DNA of 56,736 nucleotides from JBMORL01 sp049322335 (GCA_049322335.1 JBMORL010000115.1:1-56736), one strand, 5' to 3'; positions 17,701 to 25,644 are shown, counted from the first letter of the stretch. The notes: generated by a model from the letters alone, not told the origin. A program made the numbers and translations.

Positions 17701-19820
17701 GCGCACTGGGTAATATTTGCCGGAACAGTTACAGTAGGATTGGGGCTTATGGTGATGGTATATGTAGCGTTGGGTCCCGTACATCCGCTCAAAGTGGGTG
17801 TAACAGTAATGGTTCCGGTAATAGCAGCTCCCGTGGCGTTAGTAGCAGTAAATGCAGGAGTATTTCCCGTTCCCGAAGCACCTAATCCAATAGCAGTATT
17901 GGAGTTGGTCCACGAAAAGGTGGCACCGGCAGGAGTACTCGTAAATGCGGATGCAGCCACAGTAGTTCCAGGGCATTGTGTAATGTTGGCGGGAACCGTT
18001 GCTGTTGGCAAAGGATTTACAGTGATGGTGTATGTATTGGGAGTTCCCACGCATCCGGCCAGTGTAGGCGTTACAGTGATGGTGGAAGTAATAGCAGCCC
18101 CTGTGGCGTTAGTAGCTGTGAATGCAGGAGTATTTCCGGCACCGGAAGCGCCCAGCCCGATAGCGGTATTGGAATTGGTCCATGTGAAAGTGGCTCCTGC
18201 AGGTGTGCTGGTATAAGCTGAAGCAGGAATAGTTGTTCCTGCACATTGTGTAATGTTAGCGGGAACGTTGGCTGTGGGTTGCGGATTAATGGTAACGTTT
18301 ACAGTAGAGGTGCTGGTGCAAGCTCCCACTGTAGCGGTTACTGTATAAACTCCGGAAGCTGCTGTGGTAACACCGGCAATAGAAGGATTTTGAGTATTCG
18401 AAGTAAATCCGTTGGGGCCTGTCCAGCTATAGGTGGCACCGGCAACGTTGGCAGCAGTTAAATTTAGTGTTCCGCCTGCACAAACGGGTGAGTTGCTTCC
18501 TGCCGTAGGAGTAGCAATGGCCGCACCGTTAGTTACAGTAACCGTAGCAGTAGTAGCGCAGTTGTTGTTGTCGGTAACGGTTACTGTATAGGTTCCGGCA
18601 GGCAATCCGGTTGCTGTATTGGCACCGGGAGCATTGTTGGTAGTGGAAACCACTACGGAAGAAGAGTTCGTCCACACATAATCGTAAGGCCCTGCTGATC
18701 CAACAGGAGTTGCAGTAGCCGTTCCATCTGATGCACCGGGGCAGGAAGTGGGAGTGGAAGTCATGTTGGGTGGACAACAGGCTCCTACTGCATTGAAAAT
18801 AGAAGGAGGATCATCGGTACAACCAAGACTTGACCATGAGCCTGATTCGCCATCACCTGAAGTATTAATTGTTACCGAAAGATTGGATCCCGGGTTGCAG
18901 GCGGCAGCGGTTTGAACACTGAAACAAAAATTCCAGTTGGCGGCAGTAATTGCTCCCGAACAATTATCTCCAAAATTATTTCCGGGGTTTGTTCCGCCAT
19001 CTGTAGTATCAAAATACCATCCTAATCCGAATGTTTGTCCGGTAGCTGTACTTGTACAACTGGGCAACCATAACCATTGCCCTGTTCCCTGGCAGGGAGG
19101 AGGAGTGGTAGTGGGGGTTATAGTGGCGGCATTCCATCCTGAACCCAGCGTTACCTGTACACCATGCAACCAATTGGTGTTTACCTGGGCATATTGTGTA
19201 ACGTGATAACAAAAAGTAACCGTTTGTCCGGGCTGGTAGGAACCGTTAACAGGCAAGGGGGAGGCCGTTAGAGTGGAACCAACAAGACAGTCGGCACAGT
19301 CGCGGTTGTTTCTTACAGTCATGTTGAATGTTCCGCTTTGTCCTGTATTTCCGCTTACCTGTATATAATAAGTAGTTCCGATTACCATTTGTTCTACCGT
19401 GAGTGTTACGGTTCCTCCTGTTCCTACAGCGCAACCTCCTACTCCACCACCCAGGTTACCACAATTTCCGGCATACATAGCCACATTGGGATTGGCAAAA
19501 GTAGCGCCTGTAATATTGATCACACATTGGTAACTGGTAGCTACAAACGAATACCAAACATCATTGGCAGGAACTCCCATATTGGGGCCGCCTGCTCCGC
19601 TGCAGTTATTTTGATAAATGTAGGGATTGGCAGGAGTGGCGGCTACAATAGTACCGGCAACACTTACCGTATTTCCCACACCACTGGGACAAGCTGCGGG
19701 AGCGGGAAGTGAACCCAGGTTGGTGGCTGTATTACAATTGTCATTGGCAGGTTGCGCATAGGCGTAAACAGTTAGTAAAACCGAAAATCCCGCCAGTAAC
19801 AGTGATTTGAATAGTTTCAT
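14793..19820 (-). CDS. Giant repetitive T9SS (type B) surface protein
   Basis: A 1675-residue secreted protein. It has a signal peptide (residues 1-22), a unique N-terminal region, a SprB-like module (AGPYDYVWTNSS...GLPAGTYTVTVTDNNNC) near 370-430, and an Ig-like module. Then come two families of internal repeats. Five copies of an approximately 88-residue PKD-like module start NITQC and contain STPAGATFTWTNSNT. Six copies of an approximately 73-residue module start TITPAGPFC and contain GGTWSGNGIT. Two PKD-like modules follow, and the C-terminus is a gliding-motility-type CHU_C sorting domain (NAFTVDGDGLNEVF, IFNRWGELIFES, GWDGTHKG). Such proteins leave the cell by the type IX system as adhesins. 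Antisense open frames inside it are repeat artefacts. Confidence 0.9.
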   Translation of the reverse strand: MKLFKSLLLAGFSVLLTVYAYAQPANDNCNTATNLGSLPAPAACPSGVGNTVSVAGTIVAATPANPYIYQNNCSGAGGPNMGVPANDVWYSFVATSYQCVINITGATFANPNVAMYAGNCGNLGGGVGGCAVGTGGTVTLTVEQMVIGTTYYIQVSGNTGQSGTFNMTVRNNRDCADCLVGSTLTASPLPVNGSYQPGQTVTFCYHVTQYAQVNTNWLHGVQVTLGSGWNAATITPTTTPPPCQGTGQWLWLPSCTSTATGQTFGLGWYFDTTDGGTNPGNNFGDNCSGAITAANWNFCFSVQTAAACNPGSNLSVTINTSGDGESGSWSSLGCTDDPPSIFNAVGACCPPNMTSTPTSCPGASDGTATATPVGSAGPYDYVWTNSSSVVVSTTNNAPGANTATGLPAGTYTVTVTDNNNCATTATVTVTNGAAIATPTAGSNSPVCAGGTLNLTAANVAGATYSWTGPNGFTSNTQNPSIAGVTTAASGVYTVTATVGACTSTSTVNVTINPQPTANVPANITQCAGTTIPASAYTSTPAGATFTWTNSNTAIGLGASGAGNTPAFTATNATGAAITSTITVTPTLAGCVGTPNTYTITVNPLPTATVPANITQCPGTTVAASAFTSTPAGATFSWTNSNTAIGLGASGTGNTPAFTATNATGAAITGTITVTPTLSGCTGPNATYTITISPNPTVTVPANITQCAGTTVAASAFTSTPAGATFAWTNSNTAIGLGASGTGNTPAFTATNATGAAITGTITVTPTLAGCTGTPNTYTITVNPLPVTDPVANIAVCDGVNVPASAFTSTPAGATFAWTNSNTSIGLGASGAGNTPAFNATNGGGAPISGTVTVTPTLNGCTGTPATYTITVNSQFDATITPAGPFCANAAPVTLSAVDAGGTWSGTGITNATTGTFDPAVAGAGTWTITYTIPGSCGNTDTENIIVNPVPVVNPIANITVCEGTNIPASAYTSTPAGATFTWTNSNTSIGLGASGAGNTPAFTSTNGTGTAIISVVSVTPTLAGCVGTPVNYDITVNPVFDATVTPAGPFCESDPAITMTAVDAGGTWSGNGITNTTTGAFDPATAGVGTHTITYMISTVCGDTSSVNVQILQDMNATITPVGPFCDNDPAINLTAVDAGGTWSGNGITDAVNGTFDPATAGQGTHTITYTIPGQCGDTQTTTITINTDMDATINPAGPFCASNPNTFLAAVTTGGVWSGPGIVNTSTGEFSPTAAGAGNHVITYMLTGSCGDTSTVTIQVIADADATINPAGPFCITDPALNLSAAQTGGVWSGTGITSAANGTFNPSVAGPGTHTITYSISGVCGDVDTENIIVTDTIPSTITPAGPFCVNASPVTLTAANPGGTWSGNGITNPATGAFDPAAAGVGTHTITYTIPGSCGTTSTTTITVDPLPVVTFNGDVLSGCVPVTTTFTNTTAGTGSATWFVDGVNMSNSTTTFTNVFNTPGCFDITLQVTSAAGCTNTATQADMVCAFAYPVADFSFTPVDATVLNPTINFINESQGATSYVWDFAGLGTSTTVNPSFTFPNTGAGSYQVCLEASNAQGCVDSTCEFVLIYDEFLIYVPNAFTVDGDGLNEVFLPIVSGHDPLSYELMIFNRWGELIFESHFNEVGWDGTHKGMISKQDVYVWKLKVKKASNGEQKEFYGHVSLLRGK

Positions 19821-20215
19821 TTTCCCTCCGTTTTTTGGGTGGATTTGGTATCGGGTGTAATTATTTCGATGACGATTCCTGATTCATGAAGGCTGAAAGT
19901 GCTGGCTTTGGGAATATAGCTGTCTTCCATAAAACAATTATTAGCCGGTAAGGTTCCGCCCTGCAGGATCTCGCTGGCAGAATACAATTCGAGCACTACA
20001 CCGGTATCAAATACAATTGTTCTTCTTTTGTTTTTAAACCGGTAGCAGTTAAAATCCCCGCTTTCGATAGCTGCCTGGTATTTTTCGAGGGAAACCGACA
20101 TGGCATCACCTTTGGAAAGAGTAAAGGTTTTACCCATTTTCTCCTGTGCACCGGCAGAACTGGCAACAAACATTGCTACAATTACCGTCAGAATTAACAA
20201 GCTTTTTGATTTCAT
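19817..20215 (-). CDS. Small exported protein preceding the T9SS adhesin
   Basis: 132 residues with a clear signal peptide (SLLILTVIVAMFVASSAGAQ). I recognise no domain. Conserved-looking features are a central YRFKNKRRTIVFDTGVVLEL strand region and a single Cys in NNCFMEDSY. The stop overlaps the start of the 1675-residue surface protein by 4 bases (ATGA), so the two are translationally coupled and this gene leads the five-gene exported-protein cluster. A helper or small periplasmic role is inference. Confidence 0.65.
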   Translation of the reverse strand: MKSKSLLILTVIVAMFVASSAGAQEKMGKTFTLSKGDAMSVSLEKYQAAIESGDFNCYRFKNKRRTIVFDTGVVLELYSASEILQGGTLPANNCFMEDSYIPKASTFSLHESGIVIEIITPDTKSTQKTEGK

Positions 20216-20350
20216 ACAATCGGTTTTAAATTTAACAATCCGGCTTTGCAGGGAGACTGCATAAATATAACGTTTAATTAGCTTTAGGTTGCCTGATTGA
20301 AGAGGAAAAACAATAACAGGACCTGTTAAAAGCTAAGCTGTAAGCAGAAG

Positions 20351-20450
20351 TAATACCAAACTGATTTATTAAATAGGCCAATAACTGGTATTATGCCGAA
20401 TGAAATTCTTCAAAAAAAACAGACCATGATGAATTTCACTTCGGTATAAC
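20351..20450 (-). repeat. 100-bp dispersed palindromic element, copy 2
   Basis: Reverse-orientation copy of 10480-10579, with 99 of 100 bases identical (the difference is at 20358). It lies downstream of the saccharopine dehydrogenase-like gene and upstream of the exported-protein operon. The two copies are inverted and 9.8 kb apart, so recombination between them would invert everything from psd to the adhesin operon. Confidence 0.85.
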
Positions 20451-20514
20451 TTACAGGTATAGCGAAATAAACTTCCATGATAAAAAAACTTCGCGCTTTT
20501 GTCCCGTGCCGCTA

Positions 20515-20623
20515 CTTGTCCCTCTTGTCCCCTTTGTCCCTTGTCCCCTTGCCCCTCTTGTCCCTTTGTCCCTTGCCCCTTTGTCCCTCTTGCCCCTTGC
20601 CCCTCTTGTCCCTCTTGTCCCTT
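20515..20623. repeat. Low-complexity TTGTCCC/TTGCCCC run
   Basis: About 109 bases made only of units such as CTTGTCCC, TTTGTCCC and CTTGCCCC (on the minus strand GGGACAAG, GGGCAAG). It runs right up to the stop codon of the minus-strand dehydrogenase gene, so it begins its 3' untranslated region. Open frames here encode Lys-Gly-Gln repeats and are not credible genes. Confidence 0.8.
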
Positions 20624-21833
20624 ATTCCACATAATCGGCCAGGTAGGAAAAGCGGGACATCAATTCGCCCCTGGAGCATATAGTTGCGCGTTCAATTACA
20701 TGATCAGGGTCATTACCAAACAGGCAGGGAAAAATACTATCTATCAAAACCCGTCCGAAATCTTCGCTGGCATTGCGGGGCAATTCGCAGGGCAGGTTGT
20801 CTACCGCCATTACCCCGATGGTTTTTGGGGAGTAAAAGTCGGCTTCGAGTCCCGTTAGCGGATCGTAACCATAAAACGGGTCAGCAATGGTAGAGGCACG
20901 AATGGTGGAAGCAATGGGTTCGGCAATATCACAACTCACATCTGCAACCACTTTTATCCTGAAATTTTTGTCGAGATAATCTTCCCTCTTCAGGATTTTC
21001 GGGGCTCGTTTATCCCAGAAATGACAGGGAATATACATGTCTGCTTTGCAGGCATATTTTAAAAATGCCGAAGAATATTTTGAAGGATCTTTATGAAAGT
21101 CGACCCTGTTAAATTCTCCTCCGGCTATGGGATGATAATAGTCGCCAGTATTTAACACTGCAAATACCGGTTGATTAAATGTTTCTGTTAAAAACTCTTT
21201 GGATGAAACTTCCTTCATATTCATTTTATGAAGAATTTCCGAGCACCCTCCTCCCACTCTTCCCCTGCCGGTTACAATTACCTTGAAATGGGAAGGAAGT
21301 TTTATTTTTTCCAGTTCCTTTTCCATTTCGCACTGATCGAGGCACTGGTGAGCGGGTTTTAATTTAAACACACCGAATTTTTCTCCGTATGCCCTGAAAC
21401 CGTTATAACAACCCACAATGCCGGCATATCTTCCGAAAGCAATGAGGCGGTTGCCTTTTGTATCGGTAAGGGTTTCGTAATCTATCATGGTGATGTTGAG
21501 CTCCAGCATTCGTTTCAGCAACTTACGGTTGTGGGGCTGCTTTTTGATAGTATGAGAAAAAAAGAAATAGGTTTTGTCGGAAGTTAATTCGGGAACAGGC
21601 ACTTCTTTTATTCCCATCAGGATATCGCAATCTTCCATGCGATAGGAAAGTTCAATTCCTTTGGAGGTATAATCGCGGTCGGAAAAACATCTTTTTACAC
21701 TGGGCTCCACAATTACCTGCACACCGGGAAATTTCTGCATCACTTCCACGCATTGATCGGGTGTGAGCGGAACACGTTTATCGGGCGGTACTTTTCCCTC
21801 GCGGATAATTCCTATTTTGAATTGCTTCGACAC
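20622..21833 (-). CDS. Saccharopine dehydrogenase (lysine-forming)-like oxidoreductase
   Basis: About 404 residues of the alanine dehydrogenase/transhydrogenase N-terminal superfamily, nearest in pattern to lysine-forming saccharopine dehydrogenase (LYS1 type). Features are IGIIREGKVPPDKRVPLTP at the start, the catalytic region YFFFSHTIKKQPHNRKLL, MIDYETLTDTKGNRLIAFG, and the nucleotide-binding VIVTGRGRVGGGCSEIL. I place the start at the GTG at 21833, which precedes the conserved strand by six codons. The frame runs open to 21995, but that upstream stretch is a Leu/Phe/Cys-rich translation unlike the family. The enzyme would oxidise saccharopine with NAD or a related imine substrate. Alanine dehydrogenase is the main alternative. 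Confidence 0.7.
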   Translation of the reverse strand: MSKQFKIGIIREGKVPPDKRVPLTPDQCVEVMQKFPGVQVIVEPSVKRCFSDRDYTSKGIELSYRMEDCDILMGIKEVPVPELTSDKTYFFFSHTIKKQPHNRKLLKRMLELNITMIDYETLTDTKGNRLIAFGRYAGIVGCYNGFRAYGEKFGVFKLKPAHQCLDQCEMEKELEKIKLPSHFKVIVTGRGRVGGGCSEILHKMNMKEVSSKEFLTETFNQPVFAVLNTGDYYHPIAGGEFNRVDFHKDPSKYSSAFLKYACKADMYIPCHFWDKRAPKILKREDYLDKNFRIKVVADVSCDIAEPIASTIRASTIADPFYGYDPLTGLEADFYSPKTIGVMAVDNLPCELPRNASEDFGRVLIDSIFPCLFGNDPDHVIERATICSRGELMSRFSYLADYVE

Positions 21834-22019
21834 GGTTTCAAAAGTAACGGTTTTGGCAGATTTTGAGAAAGAAAAATGACTTTTTGTAAAAAGAAAGCGT
21901 AATAGCAATAAATAACATTTTGTAGTAAAAAAACACAAAAATAGCAAGGTGCAAAGAGTTACCAAACTTGCCAGCCGGTAAGGTTGGGGACACAAAGAAG
22001 TATGAATAGTCTGCGTCTG

Positions 22020-22072
22020 TCAGCGAAACCTGCGGGAAAAATCCGTTGTAGATTTCCCGCAGATAACGCTGA
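22020..22072. repeat. REP-like hairpin with CTGCGGGAAA core
   Basis: CTGCGGGAAA at 22030-22039 pairs with TTTCCCGCAG at 22053-22062. Outer arms TCAGCG (22020-22025) and CGCTGA (22067-22072) extend the stem across unpaired bases. It lies between the dehydrogenase start and the end of the MuiA-like gene. It shares its core with the hairpin at 1204-1257. Confidence 0.6.
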
Positions 22073-22108
22073 TTTTCGCAGATGAACAGGATATTTACTA
22101 TACGCCCA

Positions 22109-23716
22109 TCACAATCCCGGAATAACCATGTTTTTTGGACGGGTTACTTTGTAGCTGATGGTTACTTCTTTACTCTGCATTTTACCGATGGTTTCTACCC
22201 ATGTCACCACACCGTTACCCGGATTCAGGGTTCCGCCATCACTGTGAACCTGGTCAGAAATTTTTATTTTGTCGTTGGTGGTAAGCGGATACTGGTCTTT
22301 GATGATAATGGAAACATCTTTCGCCTTATTGTTTTTTATAATGATTTTGTATTTATACTCATCCGTTCTTGAACCTTCCAGTACATTTTTCTTTTCATCC
22401 ACTTTAAATTTTTCGCGTTTCACTACCACGTTTTCATCTCTTCCCAGCGAAAGATTGATGCTTCCGAAAGTAGTGAAAGGATCGAGTAATGTTTTTCCTG
22501 TATTCGTTCCACCGAAAAATACCTGCGCCTCACCGGGAAGAAAATAATATTGCTCAAAATCGTTGATTTCGGCCAGCAGGAAAACACTTTTATCCAGTTT
22601 GGGCACAGTATAGTATTTGTAAATACAATCCACGTCCAGCGTTTTCAGCATCACGATCTGTATATTATTGTCGCAGGGAATGGAATACGACATGTCGGCA
22701 TCAAAAGAAATATTGATCCCGTTTTGTTCAAGTATATTTATTTCTGTTCGTTCTGTTGATACTCCGAATGAAGGGATAGAATTCATCGAACCCACCGAGT
22801 TGTAAATTCCCTCACTGCTTACCTGGTAATCTTTATACACATCCAAATACCACGCGCTGAGCATAGGTTGATTATTGGAACGGTTAGGTTGCGAAGTGGA
22901 AACCGAAATTTTTACATTGCTCCAGTCGATACCGGTAGCCTGGCGAATGTTGGCTTTGTATTTTACCTTTAGTGGTTTTTCAATGTTTTCTGCAAGAATG
23001 TCGTACGATGCTTTCCATTCGGCATTGGGAGAATAATACGAAAAATCCAGTTGTGCGGTAACTTCCTGCGGAGCATATAACTGTAATTCGAGATTGCCCA
23101 TGGTGCGTAAAGTATCATATTCAAATTTCCATTTATCTCCTTCCCGCAGTTCGGTAATCTTTTTATTGATTTTTGCGATACTATCGTTCAGCGTTTCCTG
23201 TTTTTCATTGAGCTGGAGAATTTTTGCATGGCTTTTATAGGCCTGGTCTTTGTACAGTGCAACGTAACCCGACAATGCATTTACATTCGTTGATGCTTCC
23301 ACAGATGTTTGGGGTTTGGACAGGATCATTTCTATGCTTTTATTTTCAATCTGCACCTGGTGTTGCAGCGAAGCAATTTCTTTGGAAAGTTTCGCTTTGT
23401 TTTTTTCCAGCTGCGCCACTTTTTCATCGGTGGTGGCATCGGGCCTGGGTTTGCTGCCGGGTTTGTAATCGCGCATGTATTTATGCGAAAGCACGCTTAC
23501 ATAATTGTCAATTTCAAACATCATACCAGCCGCATCGGTATCGGTAGCGAGTCCGCGCAGGGTTACGGTTTGAATTCCTTTTTTGAGTGTGAGCGACACG
23601 CGGTGTTCGAGCACTGCGCCTTTGGGATAAACGGTTACTTTGCGCAGTGGTGCTTTTTGTTGTGCGTTGGCTGAAAAGCAGATCAGCAAGGCAAGGGGTA
23701 GAAATAATTTTTTCAT
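22109..23716 (-). CDS. MuiA-family exported protein (DUF4140/DUF4139)
   Basis: 535 residues with a signal peptide (KLFLPLALLICFSANAQ). It has the layout of the mucoidy inhibitor MuiA family: an N-terminal DUF4140-like domain (KVTVYPKGAVLEHRVSLTLK), a coiled-coil region at about residues 95-190 rich in Lys, Glu and Gln, and a C-terminal DUF4139 domain (about 210-530) with DFSYYSPNAEWKASYDI and the ending YKVTRPKNM. The family is widespread but its biochemical role is unknown. The protein is probably periplasmic or outer-membrane associated. It stands alone, divergent from ssrA with 213 bases between. Confidence 0.85.
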   Translation of the reverse strand: MKKLFLPLALLICFSANAQQKAPLRKVTVYPKGAVLEHRVSLTLKKGIQTVTLRGLATDTDAAGMMFEIDNYVSVLSHKYMRDYKPGSKPRPDATTDEKVAQLEKNKAKLSKEIASLQHQVQIENKSIEMILSKPQTSVEASTNVNALSGYVALYKDQAYKSHAKILQLNEKQETLNDSIAKINKKITELREGDKWKFEYDTLRTMGNLELQLYAPQEVTAQLDFSYYSPNAEWKASYDILAENIEKPLKVKYKANIRQATGIDWSNVKISVSTSQPNRSNNQPMLSAWYLDVYKDYQVSSEGIYNSVGSMNSIPSFGVSTERTEINILEQNGINISFDADMSYSIPCDNNIQIVMLKTLDVDCIYKYYTVPKLDKSVFLLAEINDFEQYYFLPGEAQVFFGGTNTGKTLLDPFTTFGSINLSLGRDENVVVKREKFKVDEKKNVLEGSRTDEYKYKIIIKNNKAKDVSIIIKDQYPLTTNDKIKISDQVHSDGGTLNPGNGVVTWVETIGKMQSKEVTISYKVTRPKNMVIPGL

Positions 23717-23904
23717 AATAGTCAGTGTTTTTGGTTATGCCTGCTATTCTACACGCGATGAAAAAAGATGTTCAATGGGGTTTTGGCCGTGAATTTTTAA
23801 CTGCTGCGTTTTCAGGAAGGTAAAACGGGAATTTAACTAAACATTAACAAAGCGCGGAACCGGAATTTCTTGTGTTTGACGGAATCAAAACCATTTTCCT
23901 GCCG

Positions 23905-23912
23905 TATCTTTG
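23905..23912 (+). promoter_or_regulatory. -7 promoter element of ssrA (TATCTTTG)
   Basis: TATCTTTG fits the TAnnTTTG consensus and lies 17 bases before the mature 5' end of the tmRNA. A TTTG at 23875-23878 is the only upstream candidate -33 box, but the spacing (26 bases) is longer than usual. Confidence 0.6.
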
Positions 23913-23929
23913 TGCAACGTTCTTTATAT

Positions 23930-24319
23930 GGGGCCGACCGGTTTTGACATCGGGATGAAGGGATATGTAAGCATGCCGTGCGTGTAATGTCGCACGTTAA
24001 TCTCATGTTGCAAAATCTAACTGGCGAGTCTAACTACGCTCTTGCTGCTTAATTTGCTTAATGCAGATTAGCTTCATCGCTCACAATAGTGGGTGACGGG
24101 ACATCTCTCACAAGCCTTGTTTTCCGGCAGGTGGTTAAGAGGTGTAGTAAAGGAAAAACAAGTATTGCAAAGATTCGGTGCAGTAACGGAAACCAAAGAA
24201 TCTAAGAAGCAGTTTGGCGGCAACAGGCCGTGCTGCTTACGAAAATCAATTTGTTGCTAAGCATGTAGAAAGCTGTCTGCTCCCCTGTTTGCACGAGGGT
24301 TCAACTCCCTCCGGCTCCA
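23930..24319 (+). ncRNA. ssrA: Transfer-messenger RNA
   Basis: About 390 bases. The 5' end GGGGCCG pairs with CGGCTCC near the 3' end to form the alanine-tRNA-like acceptor stem, followed by discriminator A at 24319; CCA is not encoded. GGTTCAACTCCC-type T-arm sequence (GAGGGTTCAACTCCCTC) is at about 24296-24312. The tag frame starts at GGC 24023 and stops at TAA 24050-24052, giving GESNYALAA, so the full tag is (A)GESNYALAA as in other Bacteroidota. tmRNA rescues stalled ribosomes and marks the product for proteolysis. Its last 14-15 bases are the attachment site of the element that follows, and the gene remains whole. Confidence 0.96.
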
Positions 24320-24320
24320 C
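24306..24320 (+). repeat. attL: 15-bp core in the ssrA 3' end
   Basis: TCCCTCCGGCTCCAC, the end of the tmRNA T-arm and acceptor stem, is repeated exactly at 33503-33517. The copy here is the one used by the intact ssrA gene. A tyrosine recombinase gene starts 140 bases downstream, as expected for integration into a tRNA-like gene. Confidence 0.85.
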
Positions 24321-24334
24321 TCAGTTATTTTTAG

Positions 24335-24388
24335 ATGCCTTTACTTCCCTTTAACCACAAGGTTTTCAGGAGGTAAAGGCATTTTTTT
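24335..24388 (+). terminator. Element-borne terminator placed after ssrA
   Basis: ATGCCTTTACTTCC (24335-24348) pairs with GGAGGTAAAGGCAT (24369-24382), 14 pairs with one G-T, then a run of seven Ts. It lies 15 bases after the end of the tmRNA but inside the element. It would end ssrA transcription and shield the integrase gene from it. Confidence 0.85.
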
Positions 24389-24422
24389 AAAAATAAAAAC
24401 CTTACCTTTTCATTAATTTTGG

Positions 24423-24460
24423 TTCAACAACGCTTCAACAGCTACCAAAGTTTCAACAAA
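24423..24460 (+). promoter_or_regulatory. Three TTCAACA direct repeats before the integrase
   Basis: TTCAACA occurs at 24423-24429, 24434-24440 and 24452-24458, the last within GTTTCAACAAA, directly before the integrase ATG. The same GTTTCAACAAA is found at 33436-33446 near the other end. This fits arm-type binding sites for the recombinase, or an autoregulatory operator. Confidence 0.45.
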
Positions 24461-25644
24461 TGCGAACAGGTAAGATAAATATCAAATTCTATCCGGTCAT
24501 TCAGCGAATGAAAAAAGGAAATTATCCTTTGTACTGCCGGATCAGCATGAACAGAAAAAAAACAGAATTCTTCACAGGGCAATATGTTCATCCTAAAAAC
24601 TGGGATGATAAAAGAGAAAGATCAAAAGGAATTCCTGAATTGAATGGATTGCTTGCGAACATCGAAAGCAATATCCGGAAAATCCATTACGAAAAAGCGT
24701 TAAAGAATGAACCGCTAAACGCAAGAGAATTAAAGGATATTTATTTCGGAAAAGACCGGAAAGAATTAAAACTGCTGCATTATTTCGATGTATTCATTTC
24801 AGAAATTAGTCAGCTACCCGATCAATATTCAAAAGGAACAGTAAAAAAATACAGAACTATTCAGACACATTTGAAATCGTATCTGACCGGAATAGGAAAA
24901 GAAGAAGTATTGCTGAATGAATTTGACCTGACCAGAGTAAGTGAATTTGAATTTTATCTAAGTTCCAGAGCGAAACTACTTACCAATACAACCACAAAAT
25001 ATTTAAAACAGGTAAAAGCATTATTTAATCGCGCTATTCAGTTCGGGCATTTAAAGAAAAATCCCTTTGAAGGTCATAAATTCAAGTTCCAGAAAACGAA
25101 CCGGACATTTTTAAGTAAAGAAGAAATTGCAAAAATTGAAAATCTGGAAATTGAAAATGAAAGCATTCAACGTGTAAGGGATTGTTTTTTATTCAGCGTT
25201 TATACTGGTTTGAGATATTCTGATGTACATTCTTTGAGAAGAAAAAATATGAAAGTAGATTCAGGGGGAACTTATTGGCTTGAATTCTCTATCATCAAAA
25301 CCAGAGAGAATATAAAACTCCCTTTATTGGATAAAGCTGCATTTATTGTAGATAAATACAAAACAGAAGCAGAGATCACTGGTCGTTTACTTCCTTCCAT
25401 CAGCAACCAGAAATTAAATTCCTATTTAAAAGTTATTGCCGACCTAACTGACCTGAATAAAAATCTTACTTATCATGTTGCGCGACATACATTCGCAACT
25501 ACCATTACACTTTCAAATAATATTCCTTTAGAAGTAGTAAGTAAATTACTCGGACATTCGAATTTATCCAGTACACAGATTTACGCCCGAATTACCAATG
25601 AATATCTTGCAAAAACAACTAATAACTTAAACCAAATTTTATGA
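24460..25644 (+). CDS. Tyrosine recombinase (integrase) of the ssrA element
   Basis: 394 residues. It has an N-terminal arm-binding domain (about 1-100, INIKFYPVIQRMKKGNYPLY), a SAM-like core-binding domain (about 105-205) and a catalytic domain (about 215-390). The catalytic residues are all visible: Arg252 (TGLRYSD), Lys280 (IIKTRE), His339 and Arg342 (YHVARHTFA), His366 (LLGHSN) and Tyr375 (STQIYA). This is the Bacteroidota integrase class typical of elements in tRNA and tmRNA genes. It lies 140 bases from attL and its stop overlaps the next ORF by 4 bases. It would catalyse integration and excision at the 15-bp core. Confidence 0.95.
   Translation: MRTGKINIKFYPVIQRMKKGNYPLYCRISMNRKKTEFFTGQYVHPKNWDDKRERSKGIPELNGLLANIESNIRKIHYEKALKNEPLNARELKDIYFGKDRKELKLLHYFDVFISEISQLPDQYSKGTVKKYRTIQTHLKSYLTGIGKEEVLLNEFDLTRVSEFEFYLSSRAKLLTNTTTKYLKQVKALFNRAIQFGHLKKNPFEGHKFKFQKTNRTFLSKEEIAKIENLEIENESIQRVRDCFLFSVYTGLRYSDVHSLRRKNMKVDSGGTYWLEFSIIKTRENIKLPLLDKAAFIVDKYKTEAEITGRLLPSISNQKLNSYLKVIADLTDLNKNLTYHVARHTFATTITLSNNIPLEVVSKLLGHSNLSSTQIYARITNEYLAKTTNNLNQIL

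Noticed and set aside
15361..18221. Long plus-strand ORFs rich in Val, Pro and Ala
   Set aside because: They are antisense to the repetitive T9SS surface protein gene; the repeats keep stops out of the opposite frames.
20369..20632. Collagen-like Lys-Gly-Gln repeat ORF
   Set aside because: It is only the translation of the low-complexity run and of part of the 100-bp repeat element.
21834..21995. N-terminal membrane extension of the saccharopine dehydrogenase-like protein
   Set aside because: The translated stretch is Leu/Phe/Cys-rich, unlike the family, and a GTG sits at the expected start.
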